A DNA stretch of 36,666 nucleotides, taken from positions 1-36,666 of the forward strand of contig JANPKV010000299.1 of NCBI GenBank assembly GCA_031426185.1, read 5' to 3'. Each line of letters begins with the position of its first letter. The stretch's first letter is position 1. Source of the stretch: JAJNPS01 sp031426185. Lineage in GTDB: Bacteria; Pseudomonadota; Alphaproteobacteria; Rhodobacterales; Rhodobacteraceae. The translations under genes and the position numbers were made by a program. Shown one piece after another: positions 1-8,520 of the stretch. The notes under the pieces are model-generated. The model was not told the DNA's origin and did not search any database. It worked only from the letters and a program-made list of their open reading frames with translations.

Positions 1-10
1 AAGGGGTCGG

Positions 11-2092
11 ATGATGATCATGGTCGGGGTGGATGTCGGCGGTACGTTTACCGATCTGGTCCTTGCAGACATGCAAAGCGCGCTGCAGGTCATCCACAAG
101 GTCCCCACGACACCGCATGATCCATCGGTCGGCGTGCTGCAGGGGGTTGCGGAACTCTGTACGCTGGCAGGCGTCAGCCCGGGGCAGGTCCGCTATGTTC
201 TGCACGGGACGACGACCGCCACCAATGCCGTCCTTGAACACAAGGGCGCCAGGACCGGCCTGATCACCAATGACGGATTTCGCGATGTCCTTCATATCGC
301 CCGCCATCAGCGGGTCGAACATTATTCGATCCTGCAGGACCTGCCGTGGCAGGCCCGCCCGCTGATCGCACGGGCGCATCGCAAGACGGTCCCCTGCCGC
401 CTGATCCCGCCCGATGGGACCGAGCTGGTCGCATTGGACGAAGACGCCGTCCGCCGCGTCGCGCGTGAGCTGGCCGATGAAGGCGTGGAAAGCGTCGCCA
501 TCTGCTTTCTGTTCTCGTATCTCAACCCCGCGCATGAGGACCGCGCCGCAGCCATCGTGCGCGCCGAGATGCCGGGGGCGTTCGTGACCACGTCGTCATC
601 CCTGTCGCCGCAGTTCCGCGAATTTGAGCGGTTCACGACGGCGGCCCTATCAGCGTTCATCGGGCCGAAGGTCGGATCTTACGTGGCATCGCTGGATGCG
701 GCGCTGAAAGAAATCGGCGTGACGGGGGAACTCCGGATCATGGCATCGAACGGCGGGGTGGCGACTGCGCGCATGGTCACCGAAAAGCCTGCGCTGACGC
801 TGATGTCGGGGCTTGCTGCGGGCGTTCTGGGCGGCGGCTGGGTTGGGGCTGAGGCCGGTCGCACACGCCTGATCACCTTTGATATCGGCGGCACCTCGGC
901 TGACATCGGCATCATCAACGACGGCCAGATCGTGGAGACGGATGCGCGCTCAACCTCCATCGCGGGGTTTCCGCTGCTGCTGCCGATGCTGGATATCCAC
1001 ACCATCGGGGCAGGGGGCGGGTCCATTGCGCATCTGGATGCGGGTGGCGCGTTCCGGGTCGGGCCACAGTCGGCGGGGGCGGCGCCGGGGCCTGCCGCCT
1101 ATGGACGCGGCGGGGACCTGCCCACGGTGACGGATGCCAATGTGGTGCTGGGGCGCCTTTTGCCCGGTGACTTTCTGGGCGGCGCGATGACTCTGGACCC
1201 AGCCGCCGCCGAGCGGGTGATCACGGCCCTTGCCGCCCGCCTGAGTCTGCCGCTGCTGGACACTGCCGAGGGTGTCCTGACCATCCTGAATGCGAACATG
1301 GCCAACGCGATCCGGTCGCGGACCTTGCAAAAGGGGATCGATCCGCGCGGCTTTGCCCTTGTGGCGATGGGAGGGGCCGGGCCGCTGCACGGGGCAGAAG
1401 TGGCTGCGATGCTGGCCATCCCAGAGGTGATCGTACCGCCGTTTCCGGGGATCACCTCGGCCATGGGGCTGCTGGTCACCGACCTGAAATATGACGCCGT
1501 GCGCACGCTCTTTCAGACCTCGGGCCAGTTCAATCTGCCGCGGATCAATGCCGATCTTTCTGCCATGCAGTCGGACCTGGACGGGCGCTTTGCCGCAGAC
1601 AAGATCGCGCCGGACGCGGTCAGTTACACGCGCATCGGCGATCTGCGCTATGTGGGGCAGGGATATGAGCTGAAGGTGCCGATCCCGGGTGGGGTGGTCG
1701 ACGAGGCGGCGATGGCGGCAGTTCTTGCCGCCTTTCACACCGCACATGCCGCCGAATACGGCCACGCCTTCGCGCAAAACCCGGTCGAAGTGGTGAACCT
1801 GCGCGTGATCGGACGCGGCGCGATGCCGCGCCTTGCGCCGGGGCAGGTGGCACGGGGCGGTTCGCTGGAACAGGCACTCGTGCGCCACAGCGATACCGTG
1901 TTCCGGGTCGACGGCACGCTTGCAACCTACGCCACCGCGATCTACCAGCGCGCCGCCTTGCCGGTGGGCCAGCCGTTTGCCGGCCCGGCGATCATTCTGC
2001 AAAAAGACACCACCACCGTCGTGCCCCCCGGCTGGATGGCCGAAGTCCACCCCGCTGGTTCCCTGATCCTGACCCGAGAGGTGCTGTCATGA
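11..2092 (+). CDS. hyuA: Hydantoinase/oxoprolinase subunit A (HyuA-like, ATP-dependent)
   Basis: Large subunit of the ATP-dependent hydantoinase / 5-oxoprolinase / acetone-carboxylase-like family, which opens cyclic amides such as hydantoins or 5-oxoproline in the cytoplasm with ATP. The N-terminal actin-like nucleotide-binding signature VGVDVGGTFTDLVL starts near residue 5. HGTTTATNAVLE follows near residue 65, and FDIGGTSADIGI plus GAGGGSIA lie near residues 293-340. The 693-residue length is normal. Three in-frame ATGs (11, 14, 20) lie just after AAGGGG at 1-6; spacing favours the ATG at 14, so the start is uncertain by one or three codons. The stop overlaps the next gene's start (ATGA), so subunits A and B are translationally coupled. 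The substrate cannot be told from sequence: N-methylhydantoin, hydantoin-5-propionate and 5-oxoproline are all possible. The nearby M20 carbamoylase favours a hydantoin. Confidence 0.9.
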   Translation: MMIMVGVDVGGTFTDLVLADMQSALQVIHKVPTTPHDPSVGVLQGVAELCTLAGVSPGQVRYVLHGTTTATNAVLEHKGARTGLITNDGFRDVLHIARHQRVEHYSILQDLPWQARPLIARAHRKTVPCRLIPPDGTELVALDEDAVRRVARELADEGVESVAICFLFSYLNPAHEDRAAAIVRAEMPGAFVTTSSSLSPQFREFERFTTAALSAFIGPKVGSYVASLDAALKEIGVTGELRIMASNGGVATARMVTEKPALTLMSGLAAGVLGGGWVGAEAGRTRLITFDIGGTSADIGIINDGQIVETDARSTSIAGFPLLLPMLDIHTIGAGGGSIAHLDAGGAFRVGPQSAGAAPGPAAYGRGGDLPTVTDANVVLGRLLPGDFLGGAMTLDPAAAERVITALAARLSLPLLDTAEGVLTILNANMANAIRSRTLQKGIDPRGFALVAMGGAGPLHGAEVAAMLAIPEVIVPPFPGITSAMGLLVTDLKYDAVRTLFQTSGQFNLPRINADLSAMQSDLDGRFAADKIAPDAVSYTRIGDLRYVGQGYELKVPIPGGVVDEAAMAAVLAAFHTAHAAEYGHAFAQNPVEVVNLRVIGRGAMPRLAPGQVARGGSLEQALVRHSDTVFRVDGTLATYATAIYQRAALPVGQPFAGPAIILQKDTTTVVPPGWMAEVHPAGSLILTREVLS

Positions 2093-3819
2093 CCCGCATC
2101 GACCCCGTCACCGCAGCCGTGATCCAGGGCGGTCTTGATACCATCGCGCTGGAGATGGGCCACAAGCTGATGCGGATGTCCTATTCGTCGATCATTCGCG
2201 AATCCGAGGATTTCGGCGCGGCCCTGACCGACGCCACGGGGCGACAGCTTTGCGAATGCCGCTTGTCGACGCCGCTGCAGTCCGGCCCGATCCCGGGCTA
2301 TGTGCGCAATATCCTGGCGACGCTGGAGGCCCGGGGCGAGACCTTGGCCGAAGGCGACGTCATCATGCACAACGACCCTTATGGCGGCGCGAGCCATGGT
2401 CCCGATGTGGCCTTTGCGGTGCCGGTGTTCCATGCGGGCGCGCTGGTCGGATGGTCGGTCACGACGGCGCATCACCTTGACATCGGGGCGCTCTCGCCGG
2501 GGTCCTGCGGCATCGTCGATGCAGTCGACACCTATGCCGAAGGGCTGCAGTTCAAGGCGATCAAGGTCTATGACAAGGGGCTGCGGGTGGACCCCGTCTG
2601 GCACATCCTGCGCGCCAATATCCGCGCTCCCGAACTGGTGGTGGGCGATATGGAGGCGCAGGTGAAGGCGTCGCATATCGGGGCCAAGGGAATGCTCGCG
2701 CTGATTGCTCAGCACGGGCTGTCCACGCTGCAGGCCGCAGCCGAAGACCTGATGGATTATTCCGAACGCCGCCTGCGTGCGGCCATCGCCGCCGTGCCGG
2801 ACGGCGATTACAGCGCCTCGACACAGATCGACGGTTTTCTCGATGACCCCGATCCGGCGCGCCGCAACCTGACCATCTGCGCCACCGTCAAGGTGCGGGG
2901 CGATGCGCTGACGGTCGATCTGACGGGGACCGCGCCGCAGATCCCTGACAAGCCGATCAACATGCCACTGGTGGGCACGGTCGACTGCGCCGTGTGGCTG
3001 ACGGTGCGGTCGATCCTGCTGGATGCGGCGGTGGTCGGCCCGGTGCCGCAGAACGAAGGTCTGACCCGCCCCATCACCATCGTGGCGCCCTTGGGATGCC
3101 TGGCCAACCCGATCTTTCCGGCCCCGGTCATCGCGCGGTTCTGTTCGGGCAATGCATTGGCGGATACCGTGATGAAGGCATTGGCCCAGGCCGTGCCGGA
3201 GCAGGTTTCCGCCGGCATCGGCAACCTGCGCGTGGTGGCGCTGTCAGGGTTGAACCAGGGCAATCACTGGGTGCACATGGAGATCATGGAAGGCAGCTAT
3301 GGTGGCCGCTTTGGCAAGGATGGCATGGACGCGGTCGATACGCTTTATGCCAACACCCGCAACAACCCGGTCGAGGACATCGAAAGCCATGTGCCGCTCA
3401 GGATCGAGCGGTATGAATTGCGCGAAGAGGCCATGGCCCCCGGGGCATTCCGCGGCGGCATCGGGACGATCCGCGAGTTCCGCTTTCTGGCCGATGCCGG
3501 CTTTTCCATCGAGGGCGATGGCCACGCGCACGCGCCATGGGGCTTTCAGGGGGGCGCCGACGGACATACCGCATCTCTTACGCTGGTGGCCGCTGACGGG
3601 ACGGCACGCGCCTTGCCGTCCAAGGTGCCCTATGCCCGCGTCAAGGCGGGCGACCGGCTGATCGCGGTCGGCCCGTGCGGCGGGGGCTACGGCGATGCGT
3701 TGCAGCGTGTCCCGGCGGCGGTGGCCCGCGATGTCGCAGACGATCTGATCTCGCCCGAAACCGCCTTGCGCGATTTTGGCGTGACGATCCGCGCCGATGG
3801 CACGGGCGAACGGCTCTAG
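2089..3819 (+). CDS. hyuB: Hydantoinase/oxoprolinase subunit B (HyuB-like)
   Basis: Partner subunit of the preceding HyuA-like protein in an ATP-dependent hydantoinase/oxoprolinase complex. Family signatures are visible: HNDPYGGASHGPDVAF around residues 87-102, then TTAHHLDIGALSPGS around residues 125-139, rich in the conserved His and Asp residues of this subunit. A glycine-rich C-terminal segment (GAFRGGIGTIREF, later GPCGGGYGDAL) is also typical. The 576-residue length matches the family. The start codon overlaps the hyuA stop by four bases, so the two are certainly one operon. The stop codon is only four bases from the stop of the convergent solute-binding-protein gene, leaving no room for a separate terminator. 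Nothing in the sequence fixes the substrate. Confidence 0.9.
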   Translation: MTRIDPVTAAVIQGGLDTIALEMGHKLMRMSYSSIIRESEDFGAALTDATGRQLCECRLSTPLQSGPIPGYVRNILATLEARGETLAEGDVIMHNDPYGGASHGPDVAFAVPVFHAGALVGWSVTTAHHLDIGALSPGSCGIVDAVDTYAEGLQFKAIKVYDKGLRVDPVWHILRANIRAPELVVGDMEAQVKASHIGAKGMLALIAQHGLSTLQAAAEDLMDYSERRLRAAIAAVPDGDYSASTQIDGFLDDPDPARRNLTICATVKVRGDALTVDLTGTAPQIPDKPINMPLVGTVDCAVWLTVRSILLDAAVVGPVPQNEGLTRPITIVAPLGCLANPIFPAPVIARFCSGNALADTVMKALAQAVPEQVSAGIGNLRVVALSGLNQGNHWVHMEIMEGSYGGRFGKDGMDAVDTLYANTRNNPVEDIESHVPLRIERYELREEAMAPGAFRGGIGTIREFRFLADAGFSIEGDGHAHAPWGFQGGADGHTASLTLVAADGTARALPSKVPYARVKAGDRLIAVGPCGGGYGDALQRVPAAVARDVADDLISPETALRDFGVTIRADGTGERL

Positions 3820-3823
3820 GCCG

Positions 3824-4990
3824 TCAGGCTGACAGAAACGCGCGCCAGCGGTGCACGATGTGGGTATGTTCGTCCATGAAGGTGTTCCAGACCCGCGCAC
3901 TGCTCATCCGTTCGGCGTGCGATCCGCCTTCGCGCCGATGCCCGGCGGGAATGTTCGGCTGGCCGTAAGGGTCTGCAAGCGCCTCGGGGGCGGGCTGGCC
4001 TTCGTACCAGTATTCCCATTCGCCGGGCAAAAGATGCTGGCGCACACGGGCCGGAAAGGTCGCATAATACCCCTGCCGCGCCGCCGATGCGCCGGCCCAG
4101 CCGTTCTGCCACCAGTTCAGATAGGCATAGGCCATCTCCAGGGTTTCGCCGGTTGCTTCGGAAGAAATGCACAGATCGGCATGCCAGCCGCGTGATCCTT
4201 CTGCCGGGGTGCCGACGATGACCTCCTGGCCAAGCGAGCGCAGCCTTGCGACGCCGGGCGAAAAGATCGACTGGATCAGGGTGCCGCGTTGTGCCAATCG
4301 CGCCGATTCCTCGAACGAGGACCACATGCCCCTGAAATGCCCGATCCGCTTTTTGTGCAGCAGGATGTCAGCGACCTCGTCCACTTCGTCCAGTGTCAGG
4401 TTCCCGACATTGCTGAACGCCTTGCCGCGCGTTGCCTCGACCGCCAGCGCCGCTTCGATCGTGCCCAGCACCGGGTCGTTGATCATCGCCACGCGACCGT
4501 GAAGCCGCGCGTCCAGAAGCCAGCCCCAGCTTTCGGGGTCGTCCCCGACCCTGTCGCGCAAACCGGCCACATAGCCGAAACTGTCGACGCCGTGCAAAAG
4601 CGGCAGCATCGACAGCTGGTCTGTCGGTGCGGGGCCAAGCCGGCCATCGGGTTGCACGAACAGCTTGTCAAAGACCGTGTCGATGATCCGGCTCGGGCCG
4701 CTTCGACCACGGGCTGCGGCCAGGATTTCCTGCCCGTGATCCAGCCGGGCGACGTCGATGGGCTGGATGCAGCGCGCGGTCCAGATCAGATCGACGGTAT
4801 GCCACTGATGATAAAGGTCAAAGCTGTCGGGCCGGGTGACGACGCGCGCCAGGCCGTCGATGGAATCGATCATCTCGAAGGTGATCGGAAATCCCAGATC
4901 GGCCGCCGCACGGTCGCGGATCGGCTGGGTGACGAGCTCGCTGCGTCCGATGATCGCCAGGCCGGGTCGGCTGGTCTGTCGGGATGCCAT
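3824..4990 (-). CDS. PotD-like solute-binding-fold protein without signal peptide
   Basis: A 388-residue protein resembling the type-1 extracellular solute-binding proteins of polyamine/iron-type ABC transporters. Suggestive segments are FDLYHQWHTVDLIW near residue 58, VDSFGYVAG near residue 134, ESWGWLLDARLHGRVAMIN near residue 152, and AYAYLNWWQNGW near residue 290. The N-terminus (MASRQTSRPGLAIIG) lacks a hydrophobic signal segment, a lipobox and a convincing Tat motif. The start cannot move far upstream because the GntR gene ends one base before it. No permease or ATPase lies in the window. It is co-transcribed with the GntR regulator, so it may be a cytoplasmic ligand-binding partner or an orphan transport component whose export signal was lost. 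The fold assignment is fairly sure; the role is not. Confidence 0.7.
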   Translation of the reverse strand: MASRQTSRPGLAIIGRSELVTQPIRDRAAADLGFPITFEMIDSIDGLARVVTRPDSFDLYHQWHTVDLIWTARCIQPIDVARLDHGQEILAAARGRSGPSRIIDTVFDKLFVQPDGRLGPAPTDQLSMLPLLHGVDSFGYVAGLRDRVGDDPESWGWLLDARLHGRVAMINDPVLGTIEAALAVEATRGKAFSNVGNLTLDEVDEVADILLHKKRIGHFRGMWSSFEESARLAQRGTLIQSIFSPGVARLRSLGQEVIVGTPAEGSRGWHADLCISSEATGETLEMAYAYLNWWQNGWAGASAARQGYYATFPARVRQHLLPGEWEYWYEGQPAPEALADPYGQPNIPAGHRREGGSHAERMSSARVWNTFMDEHTHIVHRWRAFLSA

Positions 4991-4991
4991 G

Positions 4992-5975
4992 TCAGCCCAC
5001 CCGTGTCAGATAGGGGGCAACGACGGGGTCTCCGAACACCGACAGCACCTTCAGCCGTTCGCGCGTGCGGGCGTGGTCGGCGTCCAGATGATGACGCAAG
5101 GCCGCCGCTGCCCCTTCGCCGTCGCCAAGCGCCAGATGGTCCAGCACCAGCCGATGTTCCGTCAGCAGCGCCGCTTCGTCATGCTGAACCACATGCGTGG
5201 CAAATAGCCGGTTCACCCGGCGGCCCGCCCGCAACAGGACCAGCACCGCCGCCAGCCGTCGGTTGGGCTGATGTCCGATGCAGGTATCGTGCAGATCGGC
5301 CTCGATCAGATCGATCTCTTCGGGCGGGCAGTTTGGTCGGGCCATCTCCAGCCGGGCCTGCATGGCGGGCAATGAGGCGCGGATCATGGGCATGGCCTCG
5401 GCCAGGGCGGCTGGTTCCAGCAATCGGCGCAGCGCATGTTCGTCATCCAGCATGCGTGCCGACAAGGGCCCCGCGATCCAGTGCGACGCCCGGTCCTTGG
5501 CGATGGCGCCCCGTTCGTGCAATCGCGACAAGACCTCGCGCGTGACCGTGCGGCTGACGCTGAAATGCGCGCCGATACCGGTTTCGGAGATGTGATAGAT
5601 GCCGAAGGGGATGCTTGCCGCGGTCGCTTCGGCAACCTCGTCCAGAATGCGCTCCCAGCCCGCCCGCGCAAGGGCACCCGTCGCAGGGGCCAGGTCAGGC
5701 AGCGGCAGAGTGAAGAGATTGGCCGCGGCCGGAGCTGCCCACGTCCCGTTGCCGACGATGTAGCCGGACCGCTGATCGCGTGTGAGATGTCCGGCCTTTG
5801 CCAAAATGTCCAAGCCCCGCTTGACGGGCGACCGGCTCAACTCCAGCCGATCAGCCACGGCGGCGACCGTCAGCCGCGTTCCGTCCGGCAAAAGACCCGC
5901 CGCGATGCTGTCGCTGACCCAGTCCTGAACGATATCAAAAAATGCCTTGTGCACCGCAGCAAGCCCTTTGCGCAT
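4992..5975 (-). CDS. GntR/FCD-family regulator with two winged-helix segments
   Basis: DNA-binding transcriptional regulator, 327 residues from the preferred ATG at 5975. A GTG at 5984 would add three residues, but the Shine-Dalgarno AGGTG overlaps that GTG and sits six bases before the ATG. Residues about 7-75 form one winged-helix domain (LTVAAVADRLELSRSPVKRGL then GYIVG). Residues about 105-170 form a second (ISETGIGAHFSVSRTVTREVL). An all-helical FCD-type ligand-binding domain follows, with acidic and His residues (EADLHDTCIGHQPNRRL and LVLDHLALGDG). Usual FCD regulators have one winged helix and about 230 residues, so the duplication is unusual. The stop is one base from the start of the solute-binding protein, so they form an operon. 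The likely effector is a carboxylate related to the hydantoin or carbamoyl substrate. Confidence 0.85.
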   Translation of the reverse strand: MRKGLAAVHKAFFDIVQDWVSDSIAAGLLPDGTRLTVAAVADRLELSRSPVKRGLDILAKAGHLTRDQRSGYIVGNGTWAAPAAANLFTLPLPDLAPATGALARAGWERILDEVAEATAASIPFGIYHISETGIGAHFSVSRTVTREVLSRLHERGAIAKDRASHWIAGPLSARMLDDEHALRRLLEPAALAEAMPMIRASLPAMQARLEMARPNCPPEEIDLIEADLHDTCIGHQPNRRLAAVLVLLRAGRRVNRLFATHVVQHDEAALLTEHRLVLDHLALGDGEGAAAALRHHLDADHARTRERLKVLSVFGDPVVAPYLTRVG

Positions 5976-6097
5976 CGGAGTCACCTGACGAGTTAATGGC
6001 TGCCCCGCCAGATCACAACTGTTGCCGATCGCGACGACGAAAGGTCAAAAGGGTGGCGCCTGTTCCCGTCACCATGGGCCAAGGACCATGCCTGTGT

Positions 6098-6126
6098 CAC
6101 ATGCGGCGCAGCGCAGGGCGCATGTG
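6098..6126. promoter_or_regulatory. Perfect inverted repeat upstream of the GntR gene
   Basis: CACATGCG at 6098-6105 and CGCATGTG at 6119-6126 are perfect 8-bp inverted arms around 13 bases. The site lies about 125 bases upstream of the GntR start and just downstream of the amidohydrolase stop. It could be a regulator operator or a hairpin ending the amidohydrolase transcript; there is no T-run, so an operator is somewhat favoured. Confidence 0.35.
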
Positions 6127-6168
6127 CCTGTCAGGCGGGCAGCCTGTGTCTCAGGGCAGCCATCGGCA

Positions 6169-7356
6169 CTAGGCCCCAACGCCCGCTGCCTGAGCCAGCA
6201 CGCGCAGGCCCGCGACCAGATCATCCTCAGCCGTGTCCTCTTCAAAGGCATGGCTGATGCCGCCGATCGAGGGGACGAACAGCATCGCCACGGGCATCAG
6301 TCGGGCCACATTGGTGGCGTCGTGCAAGGCGCCCGACGGCATCTGCCGCCAACGCCCCGGCGCGACCGCGTCGGCCGCAGCCTCAAGCCGTGTGCGCAAG
6401 GCCGGCGCCATCGCGACCGGGGCCAGGGCCAGCATCGGACCCACCTCCAGCCCAAGGCCCATCTCGGATGCCACCTCGGCCAGCGTGGTGTCGATCACCG
6501 CCTGCATCCGGTCCAGCCGGTCGCTGTTCCCGTCGCGCCACTGCATGGAAAACCGCACCTGCCCGGGCACGATGGATGATGCATTGGGGGCCAGGGCCAC
6601 ATGCCCGATGGTCCACACAGACTGGGGTGTGACGACATTGCGCAACCGGTCGTTCAGGCGCGCGTTGAAGGCCGACAGCCCCTGGAACGCGTCCCGACGC
6701 AGCGCCATCGGCGTGGTACCGGCGTGGTTCTGCTGCCCGGTCAGCGTCACCGTGACCTGACGGTAGCCGACGATATCACTGACCACTCCGATCTGATCGC
6801 CCGCCACGTCCAGCGCGGGCCCCTGTTCGATTTGCAATTCGATAAAGCCGGTGAAGCGTGCGGGGTCAACATCCGCGCCTGACCGTGAGCCCAGCACCTG
6901 CCGCGCCTCGGCCAGGGTGATCCCGTCGGTATCGGCCACAGCGTCCGCTTCGCCCAGGGTCATGAGTCCGGCCCACACTGCGGACCCCGTTGTGCCGCCA
7001 AAGCGGCCTTCCTCGTCCTGAAAGGACACCACCGATATCGCCGGCCCACCCGCCTCGCGCGCGGCGCGTGCGACCTCCAATGCGGCAATGACCCCCAGCG
7101 CGCCGTCAAGCCAGCCGCCCGTAGGCTGCGTGTCGGAATGCGACCCCAGCAGCAGGGAGGGCCCTTCGGCGAGGCCGAACAGATTGCCCATCGCGTCAAA
7201 CCGCACCGCCAGGCCAGCCTCGGCCATCCGCGTGGCCAGCCAGTCGTGCGCGGCGATGTCCTCGACCGAATAGGCCGGGCGAATCACGCCCGTGCCTTGC
7301 GCTCCAAAGCGCCGCAGATGGTGCAGATCGGACAGAAAGCGGGTGGTGTCGATCAC
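6169..7356 (-). CDS. M20 amidohydrolase: N-carbamoyl-L-amino-acid hydrolase / allantoate amidohydrolase family
   Basis: Zinc-dependent hydrolase of the M20 hydantoinase/carbamoylase family, which releases ammonia and CO2 from N-carbamoyl amino acids or allantoate in the cytoplasm. Of 395 residues, metal and catalytic signatures are GSHSDTQPTGGWLDG (H73, D84), QDEEGRFGG (E115 catalytic, E116 metal), QNHAGTTPM in the dimerisation lid (H211), SGALHDA (H345) and GISHAFEED (H369). The usual metal-binding His in ELHIEQGP is replaced by Gln175 (ELQIEQGP). The start is GTG at 7356 with only a weak ribosome site, so it is moderately certain. The gene precedes the GntR-binding protein pair on the same strand with a 193-base gap. 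Together with hyuAB it could convert a hydantoin to a free amino acid. Allantoate as substrate cannot be excluded. Confidence 0.85.
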   Translation of the reverse strand: MIDTTRFLSDLHHLRRFGAQGTGVIRPAYSVEDIAAHDWLATRMAEAGLAVRFDAMGNLFGLAEGPSLLLGSHSDTQPTGGWLDGALGVIAALEVARAAREAGGPAISVVSFQDEEGRFGGTTGSAVWAGLMTLGEADAVADTDGITLAEARQVLGSRSGADVDPARFTGFIELQIEQGPALDVAGDQIGVVSDIVGYRQVTVTLTGQQNHAGTTPMALRRDAFQGLSAFNARLNDRLRNVVTPQSVWTIGHVALAPNASSIVPGQVRFSMQWRDGNSDRLDRMQAVIDTTLAEVASEMGLGLEVGPMLALAPVAMAPALRTRLEAAADAVAPGRWRQMPSGALHDATNVARLMPVAMLFVPSIGGISHAFEEDTAEDDLVAGLRVLAQAAGVGA

Positions 7357-7543
7357 GGCGTTGGCTCACTTTCGAGATGGACCGCAAGGGCCGGTCGGCT
7401 GCACCCGATGACATCAGACGCGCTCAGTCGTCAAGCCGGAGGCCGCCCACGCCTACCGACGCAGCCAAAGTCATGCCCCAGGCCTGCCGGCGCCCCCAGG
7501 CAAGGCGCGCAGGTTTTTTGTACGACCGCCCTGCAAGGTGATC

Positions 7544-7619
7544 TGGTGCCCCCAGAGAGACTTGAACTCCCGACCTTCGGTTTACAAAACCGCTGCTCTA
7601 CCAGCTGAGCTATGAGGGC
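7544..7619 (-). tRNA. tRNA-Thr (anticodon UGU)
   Basis: Read on the minus strand, a 76-base cloverleaf is visible. The acceptor arm GCCCTCA pairs with TGGGGGC (one U-G pair). The D-arm is AGCTCAGCTGGTAGAGC, the anticodon loop is TTTGTAA with UGU at 7586-7584, and the T-arm GGGAGTTCAAGTCTCTC has the TTC motif. The 3' CCA is encoded at 7546-7544. The outermost anticodon-stem pair is a G-A mismatch. Confidence 0.95.
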
Positions 7620-7735
7620 ACGCGCGGCGGCGCATAGCATTTCGCGCGATGCTTCGCAACGGCTGACGGCAGGGGGTGGACGCGGCAGGCGCCGCTCCGT
7701 AACGTCCGCGGCGTGGGGCCAAAAGGGGTGGGCGC

Positions 7736-8470
7736 GTGAAGACAGCAGTGGTGACGGGCGCGGGAAGCGGCATCGGGCGGGCAACGGCGCAGGCGCTGCT
7801 TGCGGCAGGTTGGCAGGTGGCGCTGGTCGGGCGGCGCGAAACGGCGCTGGCAGAGACGGCGGCAGGCGATCCGGCGGCGCTGGTGGTGCCTGCCGATGTG
7901 ACGGATGCAGCCTCGGTAGAGGCGGGCTTCGCCCGCATCGTGGCGCATTGGGGCAGGGTGGATCTGGTCTTCAACAATGCCGGGATGTCGCTGCCCCCCG
8001 CGCCGATCGACGAGATCAAGGTCGAGGATTGGCTGGAGCTGTCGGCCACCAACATCACGGGCATGTTCCTTGTCGCGCGTGCCGCCTTTGGCCAGATGCG
8101 CCGCCAGCAGCCCCAGGGCGGGCGTATCCTCAACAACGGATCGATTTCCGCCCATGTCCCGCGTCCGGGCTCGGCGCCCTACACGATGTCCAAACATGCG
8201 GTGACGGGACTGACACGCACGCTTGGTCTGGACGGGCGCGCGTTCAACATCGCGGTCGGGCAGATCGACATTGGCAACGCCCTGACCGCCATGGCGCAGG
8301 CATTCCCCAAGGGCGTACCGCAAGCCGATGGTCAAGTGCGGGTGGAGCCGGTGATGGATGTGGCAGCGGTGGCGGCCATGGTGGTGCACCTGGCAGGCCT
8401 GCCCCTGGACGTGAATGTTCCTTTTGTCACCATCATGGCACGTGACATGCCGTATATCGGTCGTGGCTAG
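7736..8470 (+). CDS. Short-chain dehydrogenase/reductase (SDR)
   Basis: NAD(P)-dependent oxidoreductase of the classical SDR family, 244 residues. The cofactor motif TGAGSGIG is at residues 7-14, NNAG at 80-83, the structural Asn at 106 (SATNIT), and the catalytic Ser-Tyr-Lys set at S136/S138, Y149 and K153 (PYTMSK). An Arg-Arg pair at 33-34 after the second strand suggests NADP(H) preference, as inference. The start is GTG at 7736, supported by AAAAGGGG seven bases before it. It stands between the divergent tRNA-Thr and the PHP gene, 50 bases before the latter. Substrate unknown; many such enzymes act on small alcohols or ketones. Confidence 0.88.
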   Translation: MKTAVVTGAGSGIGRATAQALLAAGWQVALVGRRETALAETAAGDPAALVVPADVTDAASVEAGFARIVAHWGRVDLVFNNAGMSLPPAPIDEIKVEDWLELSATNITGMFLVARAAFGQMRRQQPQGGRILNNGSISAHVPRPGSAPYTMSKHAVTGLTRTLGLDGRAFNIAVGQIDIGNALTAMAQAFPKGVPQADGQVRVEPVMDVAAVAAMVVHLAGLPLDVNVPFVTIMARDMPYIGRG

Positions 8471-8520
8471 GTCCCTAACATATAAAGTCTGATCCCACAT
8501 TCTGAACCCGGAGCTACCCG

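Noticed and set aside
950..2050. 366-codon minus-strand frame opposite hyuA
   Set aside because: Same explanation: a shadow of a gene with strong family motifs, with low-complexity translation.
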